DNA of 33,669 nt from CALAED01 sp937891035 (GCA_035642125.1 DASQSZ010000501.1:1-33669); one strand, 5' to 3'; counted from the first letter of the stretch, positions 23,781 through 31,487 are shown. Numbers and translations: made by a program. The notes: generated by a model not told the origin, from the letters alone.

Positions 23781-24716
23781 TCAGCGCGCGACGCTGCCCA
23801 GCCGGGCGAGCGCGCTCGCCAGGTAGTCCTCGAGCAGCGATACGTGCGGCTTGCCGATCGCCTGCTCGCCGCGCTCGGGCAGCAGATCGAGCACGGCGCG
23901 TACGTCCCAGTAGGGGTCGTGCTCGTGGTCGCCGCACACCTGCCGGAACGCCGTGAGGAAGCCTTCGGCGAGCTGAGTGCCGTACCGCAGCGCCAGGTTC
24001 CACCGCATGGCGGCCACGTCGACGGCCGGCGGGCCGTAGGAGGCCGTGGACCAGTCGACCACCCCGGTGAGCCTGCCGTAGGACCACAGCGTGTTGTCGG
24101 GGTGGTAGTCGCGGTGGATGAAGCGGTGGTCGCCGCCGCCCGGCGCGGGGCCGGCGGCCACGTCGAACGCCTGTGCCCACAGCGCGGGGCGCAGCGCGTG
24201 CCGCGGCGGCAGCCGGACGTCGAGGCCGTTGTACGGCGCGTACGGGGGCATCGTCGTGGCCCCGTCGACGGCGTGGATCGCCAGCAGGGCCGCCGCCAGC
24301 TGGATGAGGTATTCGGGCAGGTCGTCCGGGCCCGGCCGGGGCGGGTGGCCGACCAGCCGGGTGATCAGCAGCGCGGGCGCGTCACAATAGGCGCCGGACG
24401 GGTCGGCCGCGACCAGCGCCGGGGTGGCCACCTCGCAGCGGGCGAGCAGCGCCAGCGCGGCGATCTCGCGTTCCGGCGGGAACTCCAGATCGGCGATCGT
24501 CGGGCCCGGCCGCGCCCAGCGGCGCAGCACGAGGCGATGCACGGTGCCGGATCGGGTCTCGACGAGCAGGGCGTGGTTGACGTGCGTGCCGCCGCCGGGC
24601 AGCGGGCGGACCAGCTTGACCCGGCTGCCCGCGCCGAGGCAGTTCGCGATCCAGCGCAGCGTCGCCTGACTGGGATGGGCGTCGCCGTGCGGCGGGGGAG
24701 CGGACGGCTCGGTCAC
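23781..24716 (-). CDS. aminoglycoside phosphotransferase (APH) family protein
   Basis: This 311-residue protein has a kinase-like fold. The catalytic loop FIHRDYHPDNTLW holds the HxDxxxxN pattern, and GVVDWSTASYGPPAVDVAAM is the metal-binding DxD-type segment. The N-terminal lobe includes VNHALLVETRSGTVHRLVLR with the probable nucleotide-binding lysine replaced by arginine. Family members phosphorylate antibiotics, choline, sugars or other small molecules, and the substrate cannot be told from sequence. Start choice is uncertain: GTG 24716 (MTEPSAPP) is used, and ATG 24746 in frame adds ten residues. Neither has a strong ribosome site. The coiled-coil gene lies upstream on the same strand. 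Confidence 0.85.
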   Translation of the reverse strand: MTEPSAPPPHGDAHPSQATLRWIANCLGAGSRVKLVRPLPGGGTHVNHALLVETRSGTVHRLVLRRWARPGPTIADLEFPPEREIAALALLARCEVATPALVAADPSGAYCDAPALLITRLVGHPPRPGPDDLPEYLIQLAAALLAIHAVDGATTMPPYAPYNGLDVRLPPRHALRPALWAQAFDVAAGPAPGGGDHRFIHRDYHPDNTLWSYGRLTGVVDWSTASYGPPAVDVAAMRWNLALRYGTQLAEGFLTAFRQVCGDHEHDPYWDVRAVLDLLPERGEQAIGKPHVSLLEDYLASALARLGSVAR

Positions 24717-24828
24717 AGGACTATGAAAGCGGATTCCGTCGCGCATTGAGAGTGACTTGGCGAAGACGCACCGTAACGGCCCAACCTCAAGTCGTCTTGC
24801 TCTCGCCGTTGCCGGGGGCATCGCGGCG

Positions 24829-26283
24829 TCACTCCTTGCCGTCGCGGCGGGGGCGCAGCAAGGCCTCGGCCAGCGCGAGCATGCTCTCTTCGAGCGTGGC
24901 CAGCCGCTTGAGGACGTCCTCGTGCACGCCGTCGACCTTCTTGCCGACCTCGTCGTGGATCGCCGCGGCGCGCTTGCTGAGCTCCTCGTGCACGGTCTCG
25001 ATGCGCTTCCAGACGTCCTCGTGGACGATGTCGACCCGCCGGCCGACGTCGCCGGTGACGCCGTCGATCTTCCGCGTCACGTCTTCGCGCACCTCCCGCA
25101 CGTGCCTGCTGACATCGGTGTGCGCGTCGGTGACCCGCCGGGTGAGGTCGTCTTGGATCACGTCGACCCGCCTGGTGAAGTCGGCCAGCGCCCCGGCGAT
25201 CTGCCTGCCGACGTCGCCCTGGACGCTCTCGACCCGGCCGCGCAGATCGTCATTGATCACGTCGAACCCGGCGGCGACCTCGTCGAGGCGCTTGCCCACC
25301 TCTTCGTAGGCCGCCGCCACGACGCGCGACACGGTCTCTTCGACCTCGTCTCTGTCGGGCCGGGCGCGCAGCTCGTCGACCAACGGATCGACGCCCTCGG
25401 CCAGCCGCTTTTCGAGCGTGTCGAAGCGGTCGCTCGGGTCGACGAAGGGCCGGGTGCTCAGCTCGGCCACCCGGCGGTGCAGCTCGCCGATGTCCAAGGT
25501 GGCCGGCAGCCGGTCGATCTGGGTGCCGGTGGTCTCGACGCGGTCGTCGACGCCGTCGACGCGGCCGGACAGGCCCTCGAGCCTGCCGTCGACCCCGTCG
25601 AGGCGGCCGGACACCCCCTCGAGGCGGCCGCCCACGGCCTGCAGGCCCTGCTCGACGCGGTCGCCCATGTCGGCGAGCGACTGATCGACCCTGCCGGTAA
25701 CCGAGGTGACCGAGTGCTCGAGCTTTTCGGCCCGGTGGCCTAGCTCGGCGAGGGACTTGTCCAGCCGGTTGAAGCGCACCGACGTGGCCTCCATGGTGCC
25801 CTGGAGCCGGTCGAGGCGCTTGGCCATGCCCTCCATGCGCTCGGTGGCCTGGCGCGTCGCCTCCGTGAGGTGCCGCGCGGTGTCCATGACGGCGTGCAGC
25901 CGGGACAGGCCTTCGTCGACGTTCTCGGCGATGACGCCCACATCGGCCCACAGCGCGGGGAGCTCGGCGACCGGTTTGACGCGCTCGCCGACGGCCTCGA
26001 TGTGCTCGGCGAGGCTCTCGGCCCACTCCGGCGGCTTGCCGGCGAGCTCGTCGACCTGGCCGCGCACGCTCTCGAGCTGGCCGGTGAGCCCGCTCAGCTC
26101 GCGCTCGCGAACCTCGCGCAGCAGCCATTCCATACCCTCGAGCCGCTGCCGTATCTCGTCCAGGATCTGGCCCTGTGAGTGCTGTTCGTAGACATGATCC
26201 TGCGCCGCGCGGGCGAGCAACTCCCGCATCCGGTCAGAGACGGGCTGGCTCCCCGCATGCAAGAAGTTGTGATTGGTTTCCAC
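24829..26283 (-). CDS. long coiled-coil protein with 11-residue repeats
   Basis: This is a 484-residue soluble protein without a signal peptide, transmembrane segment or recognised enzyme domain. Nearly all of it is predicted helix with regular hydrophobic spacing. Residues about 219-253 are 7-residue repeats (GRLEGVS, GRLDGVD, GRLEGLS, GRVDGVD). Residues 345-476 are twelve consecutive 11-residue units such as DDLTRRVTDAH, EDVTRKIDGVT and GDVGRRVDIVH, the hendecad pattern of right-handed or straight coiled coils. The middle (about 255-325) is less regular. Such proteins act as scaffolds, cytoskeletal filaments or spacers; which applies here is unknown. The GTG start has AAGGAG six bases upstream. 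Zinc-ribbon and APH-family genes flank it on the same strand. Confidence 0.85.
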   Translation of the reverse strand: METNHNFLHAGSQPVSDRMRELLARAAQDHVYEQHSQGQILDEIRQRLEGMEWLLREVRERELSGLTGQLESVRGQVDELAGKPPEWAESLAEHIEAVGERVKPVAELPALWADVGVIAENVDEGLSRLHAVMDTARHLTEATRQATERMEGMAKRLDRLQGTMEATSVRFNRLDKSLAELGHRAEKLEHSVTSVTGRVDQSLADMGDRVEQGLQAVGGRLEGVSGRLDGVDGRLEGLSGRVDGVDDRVETTGTQIDRLPATLDIGELHRRVAELSTRPFVDPSDRFDTLEKRLAEGVDPLVDELRARPDRDEVEETVSRVVAAAYEEVGKRLDEVAAGFDVINDDLRGRVESVQGDVGRQIAGALADFTRRVDVIQDDLTRRVTDAHTDVSRHVREVREDVTRKIDGVTGDVGRRVDIVHEDVWKRIETVHEELSKRAAAIHDEVGKKVDGVHEDVLKRLATLEESMLALAEALLRPRRDGKE

Positions 26284-26382
26284 CCGACGCTCCTTCGTGT
26301 GCCTCTCCGCAAGAAAATAGCGGTCGCACCGCCCGTGAAGGGTTTACTTTAGTGGCTGATGGTGTCACCCATAAGAGACAGG

Positions 26383-26402
26383 CCATTATGTGATAATAAT
26401 GG
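26383..26402. promoter_or_regulatory. AT-rich palindrome upstream of the coiled-coil gene
   Basis: CCATTAT (26383-26389) and ATAATGG (26396-26402) are perfect 7-bp inverted arms around GTGATA. The 20-bp site is strikingly AT-rich for this genome. It lies 100-119 bp upstream of the coiled-coil gene start and just downstream of the zinc-ribbon stop, which fits an operator or a short terminator between the two minus-strand genes. Confidence 0.4.
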
Positions 26403-26434
26403 GAGATGTCGCGGGCAGGAGATAATGTCGGTTT

Positions 26435-26692
26435 TCAGTCGCGGCGATGCCGGCCCTCGTAGACCTGTCTCGCATAGCCGTTCGGCGGCGCGGCGGCGGC
26501 CGGGACGGTGCTCGGGACCGCGCTCGGGACCGCGCCGGTTGCCGTGGCGGCCGACTCGATGAGCCAGGTCAGGTCGCTCTCGGCCAAAAAGATCCCGCGG
26601 CAGGCGCCGCACTGGTCGAACACGACGCCGTCGCGGCGGGCGCTCATCATTCCGGCATGGCACCTGGGGCAGCGCAAGATCGCATCCACCAT
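26435..26692 (-). CDS. small zinc-ribbon (TFIIB-type) protein
   Basis: This 85-residue protein has two CxxC knuckles, Cys8/Cys11 in LRCPRCHAGM and Cys28/Cys31 in FDQCGACRGIF, followed by LAESDLTWLIES. This is the zf-TFIIB-like family common as small stand-alone proteins in actinomycetes. The spacing GVVFDQCGACRGIFL is typical. The C-terminal 35 residues are Ala/Pro/Val-rich and probably disordered. The ATG has AAGGA six bases upstream. The role is unknown; zinc binding is the only safe inference. It lies upstream of the coiled-coil gene on the same strand. Confidence 0.88.
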   Translation of the reverse strand: MVDAILRCPRCHAGMMSARRDGVVFDQCGACRGIFLAESDLTWLIESAATATGAVPSAVPSTVPAAAAPPNGYARQVYEGRHRRD

Positions 26693-26822
26693 CGTCTATC
26701 CTTCCCGGAACGCCACTCTGCTCCCGCAAGCTTAGTAACGGCCATGCCGAGAAAGGCGCGAGATTTGCTCGGCAATGGTGCGCTCCGGGAGGGGGTTTGA
26801 GGGCGGCGAGCCGGTCGGCCGA

Positions 26823-26921
26823 TTATTCGCCTTGTTCGGTTGATTCGGCTTATTCCAGCTATTCCGCCTATTAGGTCTATTCCGTCTATCAGGTCTATTG
26901 GGGCTATTCGCCTTGTTCGGT
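26823..26921 (-). repeat. 9-bp tandem repeat (11 units) carrying in-frame stop codons
   Basis: On the minus strand this is a clean 9-bp periodic array of consensus nnnGAATAG, with units such as GGCGAATAG, ACGGAATAG, GCGGAATAG and CTGGAATAA. The first two units encode the last codons and stop of the methyltransferase. The final two units (ACCGAACAA, GGCGAATAA) repeat those first two at 17 of 18 positions. The period is a multiple of three, so in the gene's frame most units contain a stop. One shifted frame stays open through the array and would encode Asn/Arg/Pro-rich triplets. Confidence 0.85.
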
Positions 26922-28220
26922 GGTGGCCGCGCGGTCCTGCGCCGGTTCAGGTATCGGCTCGCAGAGCAGGGCGACGGGAGCCGTGCCGATCCGGGTCACG
27001 ACGACGGTGGCGCGTTCCGGTCCGGCGGGCCGCAAATCGTGCCTGAGCCGGTCGACGTCGACGGCAGAGCCGCGCTTTTTGATCGTGACGGTGCCGGCGC
27101 GGCGCGCGCGCAGCGCCTGGCGCAGCCGCTTCACGGAGAACGGCAGCACCTCGTGGATCTCGTAGGCGGTCGCATACGGCGTCGGCCGCGGCGTGTCGGT
27201 CGTGATGTAGGCGATCCGCGGGTCGACCAGCGAGCCGTCGAGGTCGGCGGCGACCTCGGCGACCAGGTGCGCCCTGATCACAGCGCCGTCGGGTTCGTAC
27301 AGGTAGCGCCGCCACGGACCCACCGGCGGGTCGCCAAGTCCAGGGACCGGCACCAGCGTCGCCGTCGCCGCCGCCCCCGATGAAGTGGGGAGCGCGGGCA
27401 GAATGGTGGCGCGGCGCCCGACGTCGCCGGCGAGCGCGCCCAGCCAGATGGCCGCCTCCTTCACCTCGCCGCCCGCGGAGATCCACTCCGCCTCGGCACC
27501 GGCGGGGACGACCTCGTGCGGGATGCCAGGCGCGACCTTCACGCAGCCGCCGGGGGCGCGGGTCACGATGTCGAGCAGCGCGTCGAGCGGCGGCCGGTAG
27601 GCGCGCGGATCGAACACGCGGCCGCGCGCCGTACGTCGCCCCGGGTCGGCGAACACCGCTTCGTACGGCCAAGGATCGGCCAGCGTCGCGTCGCCCACCC
27701 TGACGGCGGCGCGGCCGGCCAGGCCGAGCGCGGCGGCGTTGGCCCCGGCGACGGCCGCGGTGAGCGGATCGCTGTCGACGCCGGCCACCCGGTGGCCCGC
27801 CCGAGCCAGCGCGATGAGATCGCCGCCGACGCCGCAGCACAGATCGAGCACGGCCCGCCGGCCCGCCTCCTCGCCGGCCGGTGTGCCGGGACCGGGCGTG
27901 CCGGGGCCGGGCGGGTCGGGACCGGGCGGCCCGGCGGCGAAGCGGCTCGCACGGTGCGCGGCCACGGTCGCCCGGGTGGCCTGTTCGAGGCCGTCCCGCG
28001 TGAAATACATGCGGTCGGCGTCCGGGCCGAACTTGTCCCGTGCCCGCGCCCGCAGGCGTAGCTGGGTGAGCACGGCGGCGACCAGATCGGGCGGATGCCG
28101 GGCGCGCAGCCTGGCGGCGGTGGCGAGCAGACCGGCCTCGCTCAGGTCGGCCACCGCGGCCTCGGCGAGCAGTCTCTGACCGGCCGGCGTGAGGACGGCG
28201 GCGAACCCGGCAAGATCCAC
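26904..28220 (-). CDS. class I SAM-dependent methyltransferase with THUMP-like C-terminal domain
   Basis: This is a 438-residue protein. An N-terminal helical region (LTPAGQRLLAEAA, ARDKFGPDADRMYFTRDGLE) is followed by a low-complexity Pro/Gly linker (about 97-118). The SAM-binding loop VLDLCCGVGGDLIALARAG then VAGVDSDP lies at about 124-151, with FADPGRRTARGRVFDP at about 190-205. The C-terminal part has IAYITTDTPRPTPYATAYEI and LRQALRARRAGTVTIKKRG, which is the THUMP-like domain of actinobacterial methyltransferases. RNA is the probable substrate, by family. The GTG at 28220 gives the usual MDLAGF start, though the ribosome site is weak. Its last codons form the first units of the 9-bp repeat array. 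Confidence 0.88.
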   Translation of the reverse strand: MDLAGFAAVLTPAGQRLLAEAAVADLSEAGLLATAARLRARHPPDLVAAVLTQLRLRARARDKFGPDADRMYFTRDGLEQATRATVAAHRASRFAAGPPGPDPPGPGTPGPGTPAGEEAGRRAVLDLCCGVGGDLIALARAGHRVAGVDSDPLTAAVAGANAAALGLAGRAAVRVGDATLADPWPYEAVFADPGRRTARGRVFDPRAYRPPLDALLDIVTRAPGGCVKVAPGIPHEVVPAGAEAEWISAGGEVKEAAIWLGALAGDVGRRATILPALPTSSGAAATATLVPVPGLGDPPVGPWRRYLYEPDGAVIRAHLVAEVAADLDGSLVDPRIAYITTDTPRPTPYATAYEIHEVLPFSVKRLRQALRARRAGTVTIKKRGSAVDVDRLRHDLRPAGPERATVVVTRIGTAPVALLCEPIPEPAQDRAATTEQGE

Positions 28221-28268
28221 GTTTCCGCACGTTACCCGCGTTCGTGCCGCCGCTGGGAGGTGTTCGTG

Positions 28269-28297
28269 TTGACTGGCCGCTGAGCACGGCATAATCT
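28269..28297 (+). promoter_or_regulatory. groES-groEL promoter
   Basis: TTGACT (28269-28274), a 17-bp spacer and TAATCT (28292-28297) form a near-consensus housekeeping promoter. The predicted start of transcription falls at the left edge of the CIRCE operator, the standard arrangement for HrcA repression. Confidence 0.8.
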
Positions 28298-28303
28298 CCA
28301 TGA

Positions 28304-28330
28304 CTGGCACTCACAGTACGAGAGTGCCAA
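28304..28330 (+). promoter_or_regulatory. CIRCE operator (HrcA binding site)
   Basis: CTGGCACTC, nine bases, then GAGTGCCAA matches the CIRCE inverted repeat with its fixed N9 spacer; only the outermost pair departs from symmetry. It overlaps the predicted transcription start of groES-groEL. HrcA bound here would repress the operon at normal temperature. hrcA is not in the window. Confidence 0.92.
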
Positions 28331-28444
28331 TCAGCGACGAGGAAGGTCTGGCACCCGCGACGACAGGCCGATCCAGGTCGCCTCTCTGTGTGCGGCTGGC
28401 CGTCTGGTCAGCCGAGGATCGCAATCGTAAGGGGAGGTCAGATC

Positions 28445-28756
28445 GTGACGACCGCCACCAAGGTTGTTCTTAAGCCGCTCGAGGACCGGATCGTGGTCCA
28501 GCCCCTGGAGGCCGAGCAGACCACCGCGTCGGGCCTGGTGATTCCCGACACCGCCAAGGAGAAGCCCCAGGAGGGCACCGTCTTGGCCGTCGGGCCCGGC
28601 CGCTTCGACGACAAGGGCGACAAGCGCGTGCCGCTGGACGTGAAGGTCGGCGACATCGTGCTGTACAGCAAGTACGGCGGCACCGAGGTGAAGTACAACA
28701 ACGAGGAGTACCTCGTGCTGTCCGCGCGCGACGTGCTCGCCGTGGTCGAGAAGTAA
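28445..28756 (+). CDS. groES: co-chaperonin GroES
   Basis: This 103-residue co-chaperonin caps the GroEL ring. The protein has VVLKPLEDRIVVQPLEAEQ, the mobile loop TTASGLVIPDTAKEKPQEG and the C-terminal EEYLVLSARDVLAVVEK. The GTG at 28445 has GGGGAGG seven bases upstream, which decides it over any upstream start. The CIRCE operator and promoter lie about 115-176 bp before it, leaving a leader of roughly 140 nt. groEL follows after 82 bp. Confidence 0.97.
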   Translation: MTTATKVVLKPLEDRIVVQPLEAEQTTASGLVIPDTAKEKPQEGTVLAVGPGRFDDKGDKRVPLDVKVGDIVLYSKYGGTEVKYNNEEYLVLSARDVLAVVEK

Positions 28757-28838
28757 GCAAGAGAGCGGATCACCTTCTATGCACCGCCCCGGCCGGCCCA
28801 TGTGAAGGGGCGCCGGGGCGGTTGCGATTGGAGTTTGC

Positions 28839-30458
28839 ATGGCGAAGATCCTGGAGTTCGAGGAGGACGCCCGCCGGGCTCTCGAGCGTGGCGTAAACGC
28901 TCTCGCGGACGCCGTCAAGGTGACGCTCGGCCCGCGCGGCCGCAACGTCGTCATCGACAAGAAGTTCGGCGTGCCGACCATCACCAATGACGGCGTGACG
29001 ATCGCCCGCGAGGTCGAACTGGAGCACCCGTACGAGAACCTGGGCGCCCAGCTGGCGAAGGAAGTCGCCACGAAGACCAACGACATCGCCGGCGACGGCA
29101 CCACGACGGCGACCGTGCTCGCCCAGGCGCTGGTCCGCGAGGGCCTGCGCAACGTGGCCGCCGGCGCTTCGCCGCTGGCCCTCAAGCGCGGCATCGACAC
29201 CGCCGCGCAGCACGTGTCCGACCTGCTGCTCAAGTCGGCCCGCGAGGTCGAGGAGAAGCAGGAGATCGCGCACGTCGCCGCGATCTCCGCTCAGGACACC
29301 CAGATCGGCGAGCTGATCGCCGAGGCCTTCGAGAAGGTCGGCAAGGACGGCGTCATCACCGTAGAAGAGGCCCAGACCATGGGCCTCGAGCTGGAGTTCA
29401 CCGAAGGCCTGCAGTTCGACAAGGGGTACCTGTCGCCGTACATGGTGACCGATCCCGAGCGGATGGAGGCCGTGCTGGATGACGCCTATGTGCTCATCCA
29501 CGAAGGCAAGATCTCCAACGTCGCCGAGTTCCTGCCGCTGGCCGAGCAGGTCGCGCAGACCAAGAAGCCGCTGCTGGTGGTGGCCGAGGACATCGAGGCC
29601 GAGGCGCTGGCGCTGCTGATCGCCAACAAGATCCGCGGCACCTTCCTCAGCGTCGGGGTCAAGGCCCCGGGCTTCGGCGACCGGCGCAAGGCGATGCTCG
29701 GGGACATGGCCACCTTGACCGGCGGCCAGGTCGTCAGCGAGGCGATCGGGCTCAAGCTCGACAGCGTCGGCCTGGAGGTCCTCGGCAAGGCCCGGCGGAT
29801 CACCATCACCAAGGACACGACGACGATCGTGGACGGTGCCGGCGACCAGGCCGACATCGAGGCCCGCATCCGGCAGATCAGGGTCGAGATCGAAAACAGC
29901 GACTCCGACTGGGATCGGGAAAAGCTGCAGGAGCGGCTGGCCAAGCTGGCCGGCGGCGTCTGCGTGCTGCGCGTCGGCGCCGCCACCGAGATCGAGCTCA
30001 AGGAGAAGAAGCATCGCCTTGAGGACGCCGTGTCCGCCACCCGCGCCGCGATCGAGGAGGGCATCGTCGCCGGCGGCGGCGCCGCCCTGGTGCACCTGTC
30101 CAAGGACGCGTTCGACGACCTCGGCCTGTCCGGCGACGAGGCCACCGGTGCCGAGGCCGTGCGCAAGGCGCTCGTCGAGCCGGCGCGCTGGATCGCGGAG
30201 AACGCCGGCCAGGAGGGCTACGTCGTCGTCTCCAAGATCCGGGACCTGAAGGCAGGCCACGGCTACAACGCCGCGACCGGCGAGTACGGCGACCTCATCG
30301 GCCAGGGCGTCATCGACCCGGTGAAGGTCACCCGGTCGGCGGTGAGCAACGCCGCGTCCATCGCGGGCATGCTGCTCACCACCGAGGCGCTCGTGGTCGA
30401 AAAGCCTGAAGAGGACGCCGGCGAGTCCGGCGGCCACGGTCACGGCCACGGTCACTGA
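28839..30458 (+). CDS. groEL: chaperonin GroEL (GroEL1 type, His-rich tail)
   Basis: This 539-residue chaperonin subunit shows VKVTLGPRGRNVVIDKKFG, NDIAGDGTTTATVLAQALV with the catalytic Asp, VKAPGFGDRRKAML, and GIVAGGGAALVHL. The C-terminus is GGHGHGHGH rather than the Gly-Gly-Met repeats of E. coli. A His-rich tail marks the groES-linked GroEL1 paralogue of actinobacteria; a second groEL2 elsewhere would be the main housekeeping copy, by family knowledge. The ATG has GGAG upstream. It is co-transcribed with groES under CIRCE control and ends at the hairpin 30527-30562. Confidence 0.97.
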   Translation: MAKILEFEEDARRALERGVNALADAVKVTLGPRGRNVVIDKKFGVPTITNDGVTIAREVELEHPYENLGAQLAKEVATKTNDIAGDGTTTATVLAQALVREGLRNVAAGASPLALKRGIDTAAQHVSDLLLKSAREVEEKQEIAHVAAISAQDTQIGELIAEAFEKVGKDGVITVEEAQTMGLELEFTEGLQFDKGYLSPYMVTDPERMEAVLDDAYVLIHEGKISNVAEFLPLAEQVAQTKKPLLVVAEDIEAEALALLIANKIRGTFLSVGVKAPGFGDRRKAMLGDMATLTGGQVVSEAIGLKLDSVGLEVLGKARRITITKDTTTIVDGAGDQADIEARIRQIRVEIENSDSDWDREKLQERLAKLAGGVCVLRVGAATEIELKEKKHRLEDAVSATRAAIEEGIVAGGGAALVHLSKDAFDDLGLSGDEATGAEAVRKALVEPARWIAENAGQEGYVVVSKIRDLKAGHGYNAATGEYGDLIGQGVIDPVKVTRSAVSNAASIAGMLLTTEALVVEKPEEDAGESGGHGHGHGH

Positions 30459-30526
30459 TCCACCACTCAACCAATCCACCTATTCCGGCGCACCGAATCC
30501 GGAGCGCCGAATCCGACACCGCAACC

Positions 30527-30562
30527 GGCCGCGGCCCCTGTCGAGCGACAGGGGCCGCGGCC
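30527..30562 (+). terminator. strong terminator after groEL
   Basis: GGCCGCGGCCCCTGTCG (30527-30543) pairs perfectly with CGACAGGGGCCGCGGCC (30546-30562), a 17-bp arm with a very short loop, followed by ATTTCGGT. It lies 69 bp after the groEL stop. A weaker imperfect stem around 30482-30512 (ATTCCGGCGC with GCGCCGAAT) precedes it. Confidence 0.85.
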
Positions 30563-30747
30563 ATTTCGGTCGGCCGTATTGCGGTGGCGCGCGAACGCCT
30601 CCGAACCCGCCCGGCCGCCCGGCAGGCACGATCGGCGACGGTGGGGAGCCGTCCGCTCCCGTTGGGTGACAAGACGGGCGCGCTTCCCGCACTGTGACCA
30701 TTCCGTTGCCGTAGACAGTGGAGACAGACCCTTGCTGGCTGGGCATC

Positions 30748-31395
30748 ATGCTCTACGTGACCGAGGGACGCGTCGCCGGGGCCGCGACCACTCGCGCCGT
30801 CGAGGCGCCGCGCGCGCTGCGTACGGCGAGAGCAGACGAAAGCGGGCTCAGGGAATTGACGAGCCTTGCCGTACAGGGCGATCCCGGAGCGATCGAAGTG
30901 CTCATCGGCCAGGTCCGCCCAATGGTCGTCAGATACTGTCGCGCCCGGCTCGGACGGGTTTCCGGTCAATACCATGCCGCGGACGACGTGGCGCAAGAGG
31001 TGTGCATCGCGGTGCTGTCGGCGCTGCCCCGGTATCGCGACATGGGCCGTCCGTTCGCCTCCTTCGTCTTCGGCATCGCCTCGCACAAGATCGCCGACGC
31101 GCTGCGCAGCGCCATCCGCACCGCCGTCCCCACCGAAGACCTGCCCGACGGCCCAGACGACCGGCCGGGCCCGGAGGAGACCGTCGTCCGCTACATCGAG
31201 GCCCAGCGGGCCAGAGACCTGCTGGGGCGCCTCCCGGCACACCAGCGCGAACTGGTGCTGCTCCGGGTGGTCGCCGGCCTGTCAGCGGAAGAGACGGGCA
31301 ACGTGCTCGGCATGTCGGCGGGCGCCGTACGGGTGGCGCAGCATCGGGCACTGGCCCGGCTGCGCGCGATGGCCGTGGAGGAGTCGATCGCCTGA
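30748..31395 (+). CDS. shbA: ECF-type RNA polymerase sigma factor, ShbA/SigD group
   Basis: This 215-residue sigma factor has only regions 2 and 4. Region 2 (about 48-120) includes VRPMVVRYCRARLG, DDVAQEVCIAVLSALPRYRD and FASFVFGIASHKIADALR. Region 4 (about 155-208) includes LPAHQRELVLLRVVAGLSAEE and VRVAQHRALARLR. Sequence and position between groEL and guaB match Streptomyces ShbA, which drives transcription of the principal sigma gene hrdB, and mycobacterial SigD. The start is uncertain: ATG 30748 is used, with GTG 30718 and GTG 30757 as alternatives, none with a strong ribosome site. No anti-sigma gene (RsdA-like) follows. A perfect 9-bp hairpin stands just after the stop. Confidence 0.9.
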   Translation: MLYVTEGRVAGAATTRAVEAPRALRTARADESGLRELTSLAVQGDPGAIEVLIGQVRPMVVRYCRARLGRVSGQYHAADDVAQEVCIAVLSALPRYRDMGRPFASFVFGIASHKIADALRSAIRTAVPTEDLPDGPDDRPGPEETVVRYIEAQRARDLLGRLPAHQRELVLLRVVAGLSAEETGNVLGMSAGAVRVAQHRALARLRAMAVEESIA

Positions 31396-31396
31396 C

Positions 31397-31420
31397 CGGC
31401 CGTGCCGCATAGCACGGCCG
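31397..31420. terminator. hairpin directly after the sigma factor gene
   Basis: CGGCCGTGC (31397-31405) and GCACGGCCG (31412-31420) form a perfect 9-bp stem with a 6-nt loop, one base after the stop codon. It lies between the converging sigma and DUF5319 genes. There is no U-run. Confidence 0.65.
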
Positions 31421-31487
31421 ACCGCAGCGCGCTGAACGGCTGAGTTGCTGAGCGCCCCGGCGCCGCCCGGCGGTGGCCGCACGGCCG

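Noticed and set aside
25250..26128. Alternative minus-strand frame inside the coiled-coil gene
   Set aside because: It is an Arg/Ala/Gly-rich shadow created by the repetitive coiled-coil codons; the annotated frame has a strong ribosome site and regular hydrophobic spacing.
26371..26381. ATAAGAGACAG, identical to the end of the Tn5 mosaic end
   Set aside because: Only 11 bases match and no transposase, target duplication or rest of the mosaic end is present; taken as chance.
26840..27046. Plus-strand frame with Ile-Arg/Ile-Pro triplet repeats
   Set aside because: It is the antisense reading of the 9-bp tandem array and of the methyltransferase end; no ribosome site or continuation supports a real protein.
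30480..30749. Minus-strand 89-codon frame between groEL and the sigma gene
   Set aside because: It spans the groEL terminator hairpin and the sigma upstream region, and its Arg/Pro-rich translation looks like non-coding GC-rich sequence.
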